The notes under the pieces were generated by a model. That model made no database searches. It had not been told where the DNA came from and saw nothing but the letters and a program-made list of their open reading frames with translations. Positions 26,092 to 33,110 of a stretch of DNA of 33,110 nt are shown here, one piece after another. This DNA is from an uncultured Bacilli bacterium (GTDB lineage Bacteria > Bacillota_I > Bacilli_A > RF39 > UBA660). How positions within the stretch are numbered: position 1 is the stretch's first letter; each line of letters starts with the position of its first letter. Location: assembly GCA_947630105.1 (NCBI GenBank), contig CANRGD010000008.1:1-33110 (forward strand), written 5' to 3'. Made by a program: the position numbers and the translations under genes.

Positions 26092-27366
26092 TTAATCTTT
26101 TAATGCTGTTATAGGTAGTACAATAACACCGTCATCTCTTGTATAAATAGCATTAGATAAACCACATATAACAACTAGTGTTTTTGGTGGAATGCCACCT
26201 TTTTCTTTTATAGCATTACTAATTCTAGTTAAGTTAGTTGCAGCTTCTTCAATTTGATTGGCACCCAGTTTTATTTCAAAGGCAGCATAAGAACCATCTT
26301 CAAATTCAATTACGGCATCAAATTCATTACCATCGTAATCTTGATAATGAAATAAATTCCAATTATTTGCCTCAGCATATATTCTTAAATCTCTTTCAAC
26401 CATTGCCTCAAAAAAGAAACCAAATGTAAGTAAATCATTAATACATTTATCAACTGTCATATTAAGTAGGGAAGTCGCAATAGAGGGATCTACAAAATGT
26501 CTTTTTTCCATTTGTTTAACTCTCATACTACTTCGAATATTTGAATTAAATGGTAGTTGATTTTCAATTAAATATAATTTGCTTAAATCATTTAAATATT
26601 TATTAATAGTTTTAACATCTATATCTAAATTATTAACTCCTTTTATATCTTCTTTTAGTTTAGCAATAGATGAAGTAGTAGATTCATTGCGAGAAAGACT
26701 TCTAAGTAAAAGCATCATTTTATTTAAGTCTCTTTTAGTATTACTAATTCTATCTATATCCATATCAAGTATCTCTTTAATATACTCTTTAGGTAATTTA
26801 ATTGCTTCATCAAATGGAACATCAATACTGCCTGGAAATCCTCCTCTTAATACTAATTTTATAATATCTTTTAAATTAACATCACGAGTTTTTTTACTTT
26901 TAACCTTATTATTATAGATATCTTTTATAGAAACATCTCCTGTAGAATCACCTGATTCATATAAACTCATAGGATACATTTTTAATTTTTTAATTCTGCC
27001 AGCACCAGAATGCTTAATTTTAGCTTGTTTTTCTTTAGGTAAGACAGTAGAACCTGTTAATATAAATTTTCCTTTTACGCCATCTTCATCACATTTATAT
27101 CTAGTAGCATCCCAAATTTCTGGAACTTCTTGCCACTCATCAATAAGTCTAGGATTTGCTCCTTCAAATATTAAAGATATATCAGTTTCTGCTAATGTTC
27201 TATTTTGGTAATTACCACTAGGATCCATAAGTAAAAATTCGCTTTTAGCCTGTTTTCTTCCAGCCCAAGTTTTCCCAATCCATTTAGCACCTACAATATT
27301 TACTGCTCCATATGCTTTTAAACTAGCTTCTATTTCTTTATCAATTAATCTAGGTCTATATTGCAT
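26092..27366 (-). CDS. AAA ATPase with DUF4143-type C-terminal domain (element cargo)
   Basis: A 424-residue member of the AAA_14/DUF4143 ATPase family. Residues 26-33 (GAKWIGKT) are the Walker A motif, 75-78 (IDEW) is Walker B, then come a sensor-type ILTGSTVLP and the HSGAGRIKKLKMYPMSLYES segment typical of the family. The C-terminal part ends with NEFDAVIEFEDGSYAAFEIK, a D-(D/E)xK-like nuclease fold pattern that may or may not be active. AAGGAG and a strong promoter lie upstream. Family members are widespread and often horizontally moved; their role is poorly known, with defence or DNA-related ATPase functions suggested by fold. Here it is the only cargo beside the recombinase, so it may protect the element or the host, or help recombination. 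Confidence 0.9.
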   Translation of the reverse strand: MQYRPRLIDKEIEASLKAYGAVNIVGAKWIGKTWAGRKQAKSEFLLMDPSGNYQNRTLAETDISLIFEGANPRLIDEWQEVPEIWDATRYKCDEDGVKGKFILTGSTVLPKEKQAKIKHSGAGRIKKLKMYPMSLYESGDSTGDVSIKDIYNNKVKSKKTRDVNLKDIIKLVLRGGFPGSIDVPFDEAIKLPKEYIKEILDMDIDRISNTKRDLNKMMLLLRSLSRNESTTSSIAKLKEDIKGVNNLDIDVKTINKYLNDLSKLYLIENQLPFNSNIRSSMRVKQMEKRHFVDPSIATSLLNMTVDKCINDLLTFGFFFEAMVERDLRIYAEANNWNLFHYQDYDGNEFDAVIEFEDGSYAAFEIKLGANQIEEAATNLTRISNAIKEKGGIPPKTLVVICGLSNAIYTRDDGVIVLPITALKD

Positions 27367-27392
27367 TTTACCAACTCCTTATATACATATAT

Positions 27393-27421
27393 ATTATAAT
27401 ATATTATAATTATTTTGTCTA
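27393..27421 (-). promoter_or_regulatory. Promoter of the ATPase gene
   Basis: Minus-strand TAGACA (27416-27421) and a perfect TATAAT (27393-27398) are separated by 17 bases. It lies ~27 bases upstream of the ATPase ATG. The first iteron repeat begins at the edge of the -35 box, so a protein bound to the iterons could block this promoter. Confidence 0.75.
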
Positions 27422-27489
27422 TTTATTGGATTAAATTTGCATAATTTATTGGATGATATTTTTAAATTTCAGTGGATGATTTTTTTAAA
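27421..27489 (-). repeat. Three degenerate 23-bp iterons between recombinase and ATPase genes
   Basis: Units at 27421-27443, 27444-27466 and 27467-27489 share ATTTATTGGAT or TGGATGATxTTTTTAAA at exact 23-bp spacing. By eye units 1 and 2 agree at 18 of 23 positions and units 2 and 3 at 19 of 23. Unit 3 includes the last codons of the recombinase, and unit 1 touches the -35 of the ATPase promoter. A period of about two helical turns suggests a repeated protein-binding site. Confidence 0.6.
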
Positions 27490-29198
27490 TAAACATTATA
27501 AGTAAATTTGTTAGAGGGAGATTTTTTTCTTTTACATTCAAGGGTATTTATTATTTGCTTTTCTAAGTATAAAGGAGCTTCTTTTAATAACTCATTTAGA
27601 TAGTTAGATCCTTTAGGGTGAGGAGTTAGTATTCCACTTAAATTTAAATATATATCAAGGTTTATATTATACCTATTATTATCTATTTTAGATACAATTA
27701 TTTCATCTACAAAATTCCTTACAAAATCTTCTATAAAATCACTATTTAACTCTTCTATAATAGATGATTCTAGTTTATCTTTATTAGTACTTTGTTTTAA
27801 AAGTTCTATTTGTTTATATAGCTCTTCTTTTCTTTTATTAAATATTAATAGCTTATTTTCTAAATTTTTAAATTGATACTTTAAAGATTCTTTTTTTAGT
27901 TCTTTATTGATAAGCATATCTATAAGAAAATTTTTTTTATCTTCAATATTTTTAATACTTTTATCTATTTCTTTTAATTCTTTAGTATATTGATTATTTT
28001 TATCAATATTATTATAAAGTGTTAGCATACTCTCTATTATTACTTTACTATTTGGTAAAATGTTATTCATAATTTGTTTTATGATATTATAAAGATCTAT
28101 TTCAGCAATAATTGGGGAGGTGCAAGCATTAAGTCCTTGTTGTAAATACATTCCACAACTCCAAGTAGGTCTATTTTTTCTTTTACTTCCATGACTTCTT
28201 TGAAAATGAACATTATGTTCCTTACAATAAATTTTGGAACTAAAAGGATATTTTAAACTGCCAAAATATGTACTTTTATTACTTTTATTTTTAGTTCTAA
28301 TAGACAATATTTCATTTGCTTTCTCCCATAATTCTTCAGTTACAATTGCTGGAACAATATCAGGTGCTTTATATATAATTTGCTTTTCTTCAGCTATTTT
28401 AATTCTTTTTTTAGTTCTATAATCTATTGTTTCAGTAGTTCTTCCTCTATAATATCCTTTATATTTAGGGTTTTTAATAATTCTTTTTAAAGTATCTTTA
28501 TCATACATATTTCCATTTTTATTAGAAAAACCTAAGTCTTTTAATTTCTTTGATAATTTATAAAAACCATATTTACCACTTGCATATAATAAAAATACCT
28601 TTTTAATAAATTTTGCTTCAGCAACATCTATTATTAATTTACAATTTTCTTTTTTATATCCCGTAATATTAGAAGAACCTAAAACATGTCCATTTTTTAT
28701 TGCTTCTCTATGACCAAATTTTACTCTAGAAGATAACTTTTTAGATTCATCTTGAGCTAAATTAAACATAATATTTAGAATTAATTCTGAATTAGAATCA
28801 AATGTATTTAAGTTTTGATTTTCAAAATATATTCCAACATTATTTTCTTTTAAAATTCTAATATAATGAATACTATCTTCTAAATCTCTTGCAAAACGAG
28901 AAACTTCTTTAGTAATAATTAAATCAAATTTTGCTTTTTTAGCATCTTCAATCATTCTTTTAAAACCAACTCTTTTTTCGACTCTTACCCCTGATATACC
29001 TTCATCAATATATCCATCAACATATATCCACTTAGGTTTTTCATTTATATAATTTTTATAATAACTTAGTTGATTTTCTAAAGAATTTAATTGAACATCG
29101 CTATCAGTAGAAACTCTTGCATAAAATACTACTTTAAGTGGTAAATTAAAGATTTTTTCTCCATTCATTAATAATTTAGATATATCATTAAAGTTCAT
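27462..29198 (-). CDS. Large serine recombinase (site-specific integrase)
   Basis: A 578-residue large serine recombinase. Residues ~22-165 are the resolvase-type catalytic domain, with the nucleophile Ser30 in YARVSTD, then DEGISG and ITKEVSRFARD. Residues ~175-290 are the Recombinase DNA-binding domain (GHREAIKNGHVLGSSNITGY...IIKNPKYKGYYRGR). A zinc-ribbon region follows (CKEH, then WSCG and NACTSP), then a coiled-coil stretch (about 395-470) and a short tail. Length and domain order match phage and transposon integrases such as the TnpX and TndX groups. It would cut and join att sites without replication, making the 3.4-kb element integrate and excise. The ribosome site is a weak GAGAG. 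It is preceded by the 41-codon SHOCT-like ORF. Confidence 0.95.
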   Translation of the reverse strand: MNFNDISKLLMNGEKIFNLPLKVVFYARVSTDSDVQLNSLENQLSYYKNYINEKPKWIYVDGYIDEGISGVRVEKRVGFKRMIEDAKKAKFDLIITKEVSRFARDLEDSIHYIRILKENNVGIYFENQNLNTFDSNSELILNIMFNLAQDESKKLSSRVKFGHREAIKNGHVLGSSNITGYKKENCKLIIDVAEAKFIKKVFLLYASGKYGFYKLSKKLKDLGFSNKNGNMYDKDTLKRIIKNPKYKGYYRGRTTETIDYRTKKRIKIAEEKQIIYKAPDIVPAIVTEELWEKANEILSIRTKNKSNKSTYFGSLKYPFSSKIYCKEHNVHFQRSHGSKRKNRPTWSCGMYLQQGLNACTSPIIAEIDLYNIIKQIMNNILPNSKVIIESMLTLYNNIDKNNQYTKELKEIDKSIKNIEDKKNFLIDMLINKELKKESLKYQFKNLENKLLIFNKRKEELYKQIELLKQSTNKDKLESSIIEELNSDFIEDFVRNFVDEIIVSKIDNNRYNINLDIYLNLSGILTPHPKGSNYLNELLKEAPLYLEKQIINTLECKRKKSPSNKFTYNVYLKKSSTEI

Positions 29199-29213
29199 AA
29201 ATTCTCTCTTTCT

Positions 29214-29339
29214 TTATTTTAAATTTTTTATTAGGAGTTCATTTGCTTTTTGAAAAGTTATCTCATCAATAATATTTTTTTCATATAGTTTTCTATTTAT
29301 AATTATTTTAATAGTTTGTATAAAATTTTTATTATTCAC
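29214..29339 (-). CDS. Tiny SHOCT-like protein upstream of the recombinase, GTG start
   Basis: A 41-codon ORF starting with GTG at 29339, seven bases after GGTGAT, and ending with TAA 15 bases before the recombinase ATG. The peptide begins (M)NNKNFIQTIKIIINRKLYE and continues with KNIIDEITFQKANELLIKNL, with the short-helix LY....I....F layout of SHOCT-type domains. Small ORFs of this kind often precede serine recombinases in Bacillota. It resembles the C-terminal half of the stand-alone protein at 18353-18550. A role as a directionality or regulatory partner is an inference. Confidence 0.65.
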   Translation of the reverse strand: MNNKNFIQTIKIIINRKLYEKNIIDEITFQKANELLIKNLK

Positions 29340-29373
29340 AATTAATCACCAATATATATTATGATAGTGTATT

Positions 29374-30285
29374 TTAAATATAACTAAAAATTGGTGTTAC
29401 AACTTTAAAAGTACTACCCGGTTCATAGGATGCCCATATAGGTAAATTTCTACTTAATACTTCTTGAGTATAATTTTTATAATTATTAGGATCATAATCT
29501 GGTCGAGAACCCATTCCTAAAATTTCTCCAGTATTAGGGTCCATAACAACCGCCAAAGCCATATCTGGAGAAAACATATCAATAATATTATCAAGTTCTC
29601 TTTCAATTGACTTTTGAATATTTATATCTATAGTCAAAGTTAAGTTCATACCTGCTTGTGGTTCTACATAAACATCAGTTAAATTTAATTTATTTCCTTT
29701 AGAATCAGAAAAATATTTTATTGCTCCACTTTTACCAGTTAAATATTTATCATATTGTAATTCTAAGCCGGATAAACCTTGATTATCAATTCCTACATAC
29801 CCTAAACTATGAGAAAGTAAATTACCATAAGGATAATATCTTTTAGCTTCTTTGACTAAATATACTCCTTCAAAATCCAAAGAAGAAATTTTCTCTGCTA
29901 TCTCATAAGGTAGTCTCCTACCCTCAGGATGAACTCTTTCAATAGATGTTTTTTTATAAACATGTTTTTTCATTTCATCATAAGAAACATTTAAAATTTC
30001 TGATAATTTTAAGGTTACTTCTTTTTTATTTTTAATTTGATTAGGAATTAAAACTAAACTTGTTGTAGTTAAATTATCTGCTAAAACAACTCCATTTCGA
30101 TCATAAATTTTACCTCTATCAGCTTCTATAGGTAAATCTCTACTCCATAAATCTTTAGCATAGTTATTTAATTTTTTATAATCAAATACTTGAATATAAA
30201 AAACTCTAAAAATTATTGTTAATAAGAGAATTAAAATAATAAGAAAAGTAACTTTTATACGTTCATCTATTTTTTTTAAAAACAT
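29374..30285 (-). pseudogene. Penicillin-binding protein (class B), N-terminal part, interrupted
   Basis: A 303-residue frame equal to the N-terminal ~295 residues of a class B PBP (FtsI/SpoVD type). It has one TM segment (VTFLIILILLLTIIFRVFYI), the dimerisation-domain motif RGKIYDRNGVVLADN, GLSGLELQYDKYLTGKSG, and the start of the transpeptidase domain with the catalytic STFK (29404-29415). Two codons after the catalytic Lys it enters element DNA and ends in six foreign codons (PIFSYI) and TAA. The ATG at 30285 is chosen because the GTG at 30297 is part of the upstream AGGTGG. As it stands it has SxxK but lacks SxN and KTG, so it cannot be a transpeptidase. It could regain part of its sequence by excision. 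Confidence 0.9.
29396..29406 (-). repeat. Recombination core at the upstream end of the element (att site)
   Basis: GTTACAACTTT, identical to 26011-26021. It contains the codon for the catalytic Lys of the PBP SxxK motif (29404-29406) and the next codons V-V-T. The element DNA begins at ACACCAATTTTTAG on the minus strand. Confidence 0.85.
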
Positions 30286-30314
30286 AGCCCACCTCACTAA
30301 AGATTATGCAAAAT

Positions 30315-30357
30315 AAAAAAAAAGATACTTAAGTTAAGAACCTGTACTTGAGTATCT
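30315..30357 (-). terminator. Intrinsic terminator overlapping the end of the exporter operon
   Basis: AGATACTTAAGT (30323-30334) pairs with ACTTGAGTATCT (30346-30357) in a 12-bp stem with one G-T pair. It is followed on the minus strand by at least eight T (30315-30322). The stop codon of the ABC permease (30334-30336) and its last ~21 coding bases form one arm of the stem. A shorter T-run on the other side may let it work weakly on the plus strand too. Confidence 0.85.
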
Positions 30358-31110
30358 TTTTATACCCTTATAGAATATATAAATACTTGGAATTAAATAA
30401 AATATTACTAAAAGTTCGGAAAAAGCATAACTTAATTTATTTACTCTACCTAAAAAATATAACAACGGATAATAATTTACTAAGCCATAAGGAATAATAA
30501 AAGTAAAGATAAAAGCAATATTTTTTTTAAATATTCCTATAGGATATTGAGCAATTTCTTTACCTCCAGCTGTTAAAACATTTCTTGCTTCTAGTCCTTG
30601 GATGGTTATAAAACAAAATGATGCTGATACTAAAAAAATACAAAAGAAAGTAATAATTGAACTAATAATCATTAATAGTAATAATATTATATGAAATAAT
30701 GTTAGTTTTATTTTTAAATTTATTAAAGCAATTATTAAAATTATAAATGCTTGAATTAATCTAGAAGCTTTAACATAATCAGCATCACTAGCCATAGCTT
30801 GAAGTAAAATATTTTTGGGGCGAAGTAATATTCTATCAAAATTTCCATTAATTATTAAATTTTCAAATGTATCTATTCCTCTTGAAAATATTTCATTAAA
30901 AGCAAATCCTATTTGAATTATAGAAAAACATAAAAGCACCTCATATAAAGTAAATCCTTTTACATTACTAAATTTTGAAAATAAAGAAACTATTACAAAG
31001 TAATATGAAAAGAAAACTAATATTTGTGATAAAAATGAAATTATAAAAGAGGCTTTATATTCTAGAAGAGATTTTAAATGAAGTTTAAGTGATTTAAAAT
31101 AAATATTCAT
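30334..31110 (-). CDS. ABC-2 family exporter permease (COG3694-type)
   Basis: A 258-residue permease with six hydrophobic segments, in the ABC-2 PF06182-type family found as pairs beside a COG4586 ATPase. The N-terminus KSLKLHLKSLLEYKASFIIS and the mid-protein segment FDRILLRPKNILLQAMASD (LLRPKN motif) are shared with the neighbouring permease. AAGGAGG precedes the ATG, one base after the stop of the first permease. The two permeases would form the membrane channel of an exporter. The cargo is not known for most family members; antimicrobial or toxic-compound efflux has been described for some relatives. Confidence 0.9.
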   Translation of the reverse strand: MNIYFKSLKLHLKSLLEYKASFIISFLSQILVFFSYYFVIVSLFSKFSNVKGFTLYEVLLCFSIIQIGFAFNEIFSRGIDTFENLIINGNFDRILLRPKNILLQAMASDADYVKASRLIQAFIILIIALINLKIKLTLFHIILLLLMIISSIITFFCIFLVSASFCFITIQGLEARNVLTAGGKEIAQYPIGIFKKNIAFIFTFIIPYGLVNYYPLLYFLGRVNKLSYAFSELLVIFYLIPSIYIFYKGIKRYSSTGS

Positions 31111-31111
31111 A

Positions 31112-31915
31112 TTAACCTCCTTGAATCTCTACTCTTTTAAGTGTCTTTTTTAATAAATAATAACCTGAAATTATTAAAATAATAGTCCATATTAGTTGCA
31201 TAAAAATACTTAAAAAACCTGTTTTAACAGAGATATTACCTATATATAAGCGAAATGGTAAGTCACTTATATATTGAAATGGTAAAAGAGCAGATATATT
31301 TTTTAAAAATGTAGGAAAAAATGGTATGGGAATAACTAAGCCTGAAAAGATATCTGCCATAACTATAAATATATTTACAATTCCCTTATCACTTAGAGTT
31401 TTTAAAGTAATTATAGGATAAAGTGTGGTAAGGGCAGTAGATAAGAAAGTTCCAAATATAAGAGTTATTATAAATAAGAAAAAATTAATTAAACTTGGAG
31501 GAGCTATTAAGGAATAAGGCTTTTTTAAAAGTAATACTACTATTAACATAGGAAGAAATCTTAATGCTAACATAGAAAGTCTTTGACCAATTATTTTAAA
31601 ATACCATAGAAAATATATATTTTTAGGTCTTAAAAGTTCATATGATATATTTCCTGTTTTGGCTAAACTTATTAATTCTTTATCTTTATAAAATTGGTAA
31701 ATTAAAGAGAAAAAAATTTGATTAAACCAAATATAGGTTATTAGTTTATTTAATTCCATAGGTATGTGGGTGGTATCTGATTGATAAAAAGCTAAATAGA
31801 TAAATATATATGTAAAGCCAAAAAATAATTGCGTAATAATGGAAGCAATTGCTGCTTGGCGATATTGTAGGCCTGTAATAAAACGAAGTTTAAAATAAGT
31901 ATAGTAAGCTTTCAT
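31112..31915 (-). CDS. ABC-2 family exporter permease (COG4587-type)
   Basis: A 267-residue permease with six predicted membrane segments and the same ISYELLRPKNIYFLWYFKI motif as its partner. It is the second subunit of a heterodimeric ABC-2 channel. Its ATG overlaps the TGA of the ATPase gene (ATGA), so the two are translationally coupled. The order ATPase, permease, permease is the standard operon of this exporter family. Cargo unknown. Confidence 0.9.
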   Translation of the reverse strand: MKAYYTYFKLRFITGLQYRQAAIASIITQLFFGFTYIFIYLAFYQSDTTHIPMELNKLITYIWFNQIFFSLIYQFYKDKELISLAKTGNISYELLRPKNIYFLWYFKIIGQRLSMLALRFLPMLIVVLLLKKPYSLIAPPSLINFFLFIITLIFGTFLSTALTTLYPIITLKTLSDKGIVNIFIVMADIFSGLVIPIPFFPTFLKNISALLPFQYISDLPFRLYIGNISVKTGFLSIFMQLIWTIILIISGYYLLKKTLKRVEIQGG

Positions 31916-32892
31916 ATTTCAAACTCCTTATATAAGTTAATTATTATGTTATCTATATTTTCATTTTCTATTTCAACATCTTCAATATCTATTTTCTTTG
32001 CTACTAAGTTTAAAAAATTAGAAATATTTAGTAAAGCTGTATTAATGATAAAATAATAACCATTTTTAGTTTTGTTTTTTTGCAAAATACCTTTGTGCTT
32101 AATTTCTAGTTTATCTTTAGTTGTTATTGAAATATATTTTTTAACAGAATAAAGATTTTTTAATTTGGTTAGTGAGCCATCATATAATACTTCTCCTTTA
32201 CCTATAAGAATAATTCTTTTGGCTAGGGATTCAATATCTGTCATATCATGAGTTGTTAAAATAATTGTTACGGCATATTCTTTATTAATTTTTTTAATAA
32301 AATCACGTACTTGTTGTTTAGAAACAGCATCTAATCCAATAGTTGGTTCATCAAGAAATAAAATTTCTGGTTTATGTAATAAAGAAGCTGCAATTTCAAG
32401 GCGCATTCTTTGGCCTAGAGAAAGTTGTCTTACAGGTATATTCATAATATCTTGTAAATTTAATTTATTTATCAAGTTATTTTTAGTTTCTTGGTATTCT
32501 TTATCTGGTAAATCATACATGTCTTTTAATAAGTCAAAAGTATCACAAGCAGGAATATCCCACCATAATTGACTTTTTTGGCCAAATACTACTCCTATTT
32601 TTTTAACATAGGTTTTTCTTTCTTTCCAAGGGGTCATATTCATAATTTTACATTTCCCCGAGTCAGGAGTTAAAATTCCACTTAAAATTTTTATTGTCGT
32701 GGATTTTCCTGCTCCATTTGGTCCTATATAACCAACAATTTCACCTTTTTTAATTGAAAAGGATATATTTTTGATAGCTTCTATTGTTGTATAATCTCTT
32801 TTCAAAAAGGATTTTAAAGCTGCTTTTAAGCCACTTCCTTTCTTAGCAACTTTAAAAGTTTTTGTTATGTTATTTACCTCGATGATTGACAT
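31912..32892 (-). CDS. ABC exporter ATP-binding protein (COG4586-type)
   Basis: A 326-residue nucleotide-binding subunit. Walker A is GPNGAGKS (residues 57-64), the signature is LSLGQ (157-161), Walker B is LFLDEP (178-183), and the switch His is in LTTHDM. VVFGQKSQLWWDIP between Walker A and the signature is a hallmark of the COG4586 group that works with PF06182 permeases. A ~90-residue C-terminal extension is typical of the group. AAAGGAG precedes the ATG. It is first in the operon, behind a leader with a hairpin and T-run. It would power export by the two permeases encoded downstream. Confidence 0.95.
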   Translation of the reverse strand: MSIIEVNNITKTFKVAKKGSGLKAALKSFLKRDYTTIEAIKNISFSIKKGEIVGYIGPNGAGKSTTIKILSGILTPDSGKCKIMNMTPWKERKTYVKKIGVVFGQKSQLWWDIPACDTFDLLKDMYDLPDKEYQETKNNLINKLNLQDIMNIPVRQLSLGQRMRLEIAASLLHKPEILFLDEPTIGLDAVSKQQVRDFIKKINKEYAVTIILTTHDMTDIESLAKRIILIGKGEVLYDGSLTKLKNLYSVKKYISITTKDKLEIKHKGILQKNKTKNGYYFIINTALLNISNFLNLVAKKIDIEDVEIENENIDNIIINLYKEFEI

Positions 32893-32914
32893 TTTATCAC
32901 ACTCCTTTCAACGC

Positions 32915-32939
32915 AAAAAAGCCACATATTTCTATGTAG
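32915..32939 (-). terminator. Leader hairpin with T-run upstream of the exporter operon (possible attenuator)
   Basis: Minus-strand CTACATA (32933-32939) pairs with TATGTGG (32922-32928) around a 4-base loop, followed one base later by six T (32915-32920). It lies between the promoter at 32981-33009 and the ribosome site at ~32903, so it is in the 5' leader. The stem is only 7 bp with one G-T pair, giving leaky termination at best. Confidence 0.5.
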
Positions 32940-32980
32940 ATACTAAAAAAATATAGCTAATTTGCAAAAACGTCAGTTTA

Positions 32981-33009
32981 ATAGTAACCTATTTTTGGGG
33001 AAAAAGCAA
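32981..33009 (-). promoter_or_regulatory. Promoter of the ABC exporter operon
   Basis: Minus-strand TTGCTT (33004-33009) and TACTAT (32981-32986) with exactly 17 bases between them. Transcription would start near 32975, leaving a ~80-base leader that contains a hairpin with T-run. It follows directly on the terminator of whatever gene lies upstream. Confidence 0.75.
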
Positions 33010-33010
33010 G

Positions 33011-33035
33011 AAAAAATCTACATTTTAGTGTAGAT
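33011..33035 (-). terminator. Intrinsic terminator of the upstream (off-window) gene
   Basis: ATCTACA and TGTAGAT (33016-33035, 6-base loop) form a 7-bp hairpin followed on the minus strand by a run of T (33011-33016). It ends the preceding transcription unit just before the exporter promoter. Confidence 0.7.
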
Positions 33036-33110
33036 GTTAATTTTAATTTGGAAGTCCACTTTTAACAAAATAACGGCATTAAGTCTGATTATAGTATAAT
33101 ATGTTATGTT
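33018..33110 (-). CDS. Possible 3' end of an upstream gene (runs off right edge)
   Basis: An open frame of 30 codons without a start enters from the right edge and stops at a TAG inside the terminator hairpin. The peptide (RLNAVILLKVDFQIKINI near its end) is plausible protein and could be the tail of a transposase or another enzyme, but I do not recognise it. A frame of this length can occur by chance. The terminator that follows it is the main support. Confidence 0.35.
   Translation of the reverse strand, partial: NITYYTIIRLNAVILLKVDFQIKINIYTKM

Larger units (their letters stand above)
26011..29406 (-). mobile_element. Small serine-recombinase integrative element inserted in a PBP gene
   Basis: The element lies between two copies of GTTACAACTTT (26011-26021 and 29396-29406); one element plus one copy is 3385 bp. 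It contains a tiny SHOCT-like ORF, a 578-residue large serine recombinase, three 23-bp iterons, a TATAAT promoter and a DUF4143-type ATPase, all in the same orientation as the host gene. Removing it with one core copy restores the PBP reading frame exactly (STFKVVT then MATAVEEK). The 11-bp identity is what a serine integrase leaves at attL and attR. No conjugation or replication genes are present, so it would be mobilisable or self-excising at most. Confidence 0.88.

Noticed and set aside
1-33110. Mycoplasma-type code (TGA as Trp), suggested by the AT-rich sequence
   Set aside because: Trp in conserved motifs is TGG (for example GYWQVNGR of the sugar transferase), and TGA is used as a stop at 168-170 and 31912-31914.
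1-33110. CRISPR array, tRNA or rRNA genes
   Set aside because: I found no regularly spaced identical repeats with unique spacers and no tRNA- or rRNA-like GC-richer segments. The only tandem short repeat is the three-unit iteron set at 27421-27489.

Overview
This is an AT-rich segment (roughly a quarter G+C by eye) with every convincing gene on the minus strand, so transcription runs from high to low coordinates. TGG encodes Trp, and TGA ends at least two genes (168-170 and 31912-31914), so the standard bacterial code applies. Gram-positive signatures (LytR-CpsA-Psr protein, separate CpsC and CpsD, PHP-type CpsB, strong GGAGG/AGGTG ribosome sites) point to Bacillota, most like AT-rich uncultured gut Bacilli or Clostridia. 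I cannot name the lineage.

Region A (33110-30314) is a three-gene ABC exporter operon with its own promoter, a leader hairpin and a terminator that overlaps the last stop codon. Region B (30285-25791) is a class B penicillin-binding protein (PBP) gene broken in two by a 3.4-kb element. The element carries a small SHOCT-like ORF, a large serine recombinase, three 23-bp iterons and a DUF4143-type ATPase. The two PBP pieces share an identical 11-bp sequence, GTTACAACTTT, at the break. Joining them through it restores the reading frame immediately after the catalytic SxxK motif. The downstream piece is itself cut off right after the SxN motif, so the PBP appears to have been hit twice.

Region C (25494-17712) is a cell-surface module. 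It holds a membrane-anchored BIG2/InlB-repeat protein, a 1610-residue secreted protein with four degenerate ~160-residue repeats plus InlB-like and beta-helix segments, a membrane-tethered thioredoxin-like protein with a CQKC motif, a small SHOCT-like protein and a membrane-anchored Cys-containing protein.

Region D (17558-1) is a capsule or exopolysaccharide locus. The initiating sugar-phosphate transferase has its own promoter and terminator. The LCP protein, CpsC, CpsD and CpsB follow as one operon from a clear promoter at 16810-16838. After an AT-rich hairpin with a T-tract come the assembly genes: GT4 and GT2 glycosyltransferases, a pyruvyl transferase, a Wzy-like polymerase, two acyltransferases (one fused to a deacetylase-like domain) and, at the left edge, two GT2 genes with almost identical 5' ends. 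No Wzx flippase is visible, so the locus probably continues beyond the left edge.

The least expected parts are the PBP-interrupting element, the read-through acyltransferase-deacetylase fusion with an internal ribosome site, and the near-identical 154-bp 5' ends of adjacent glycosyltransferase genes.
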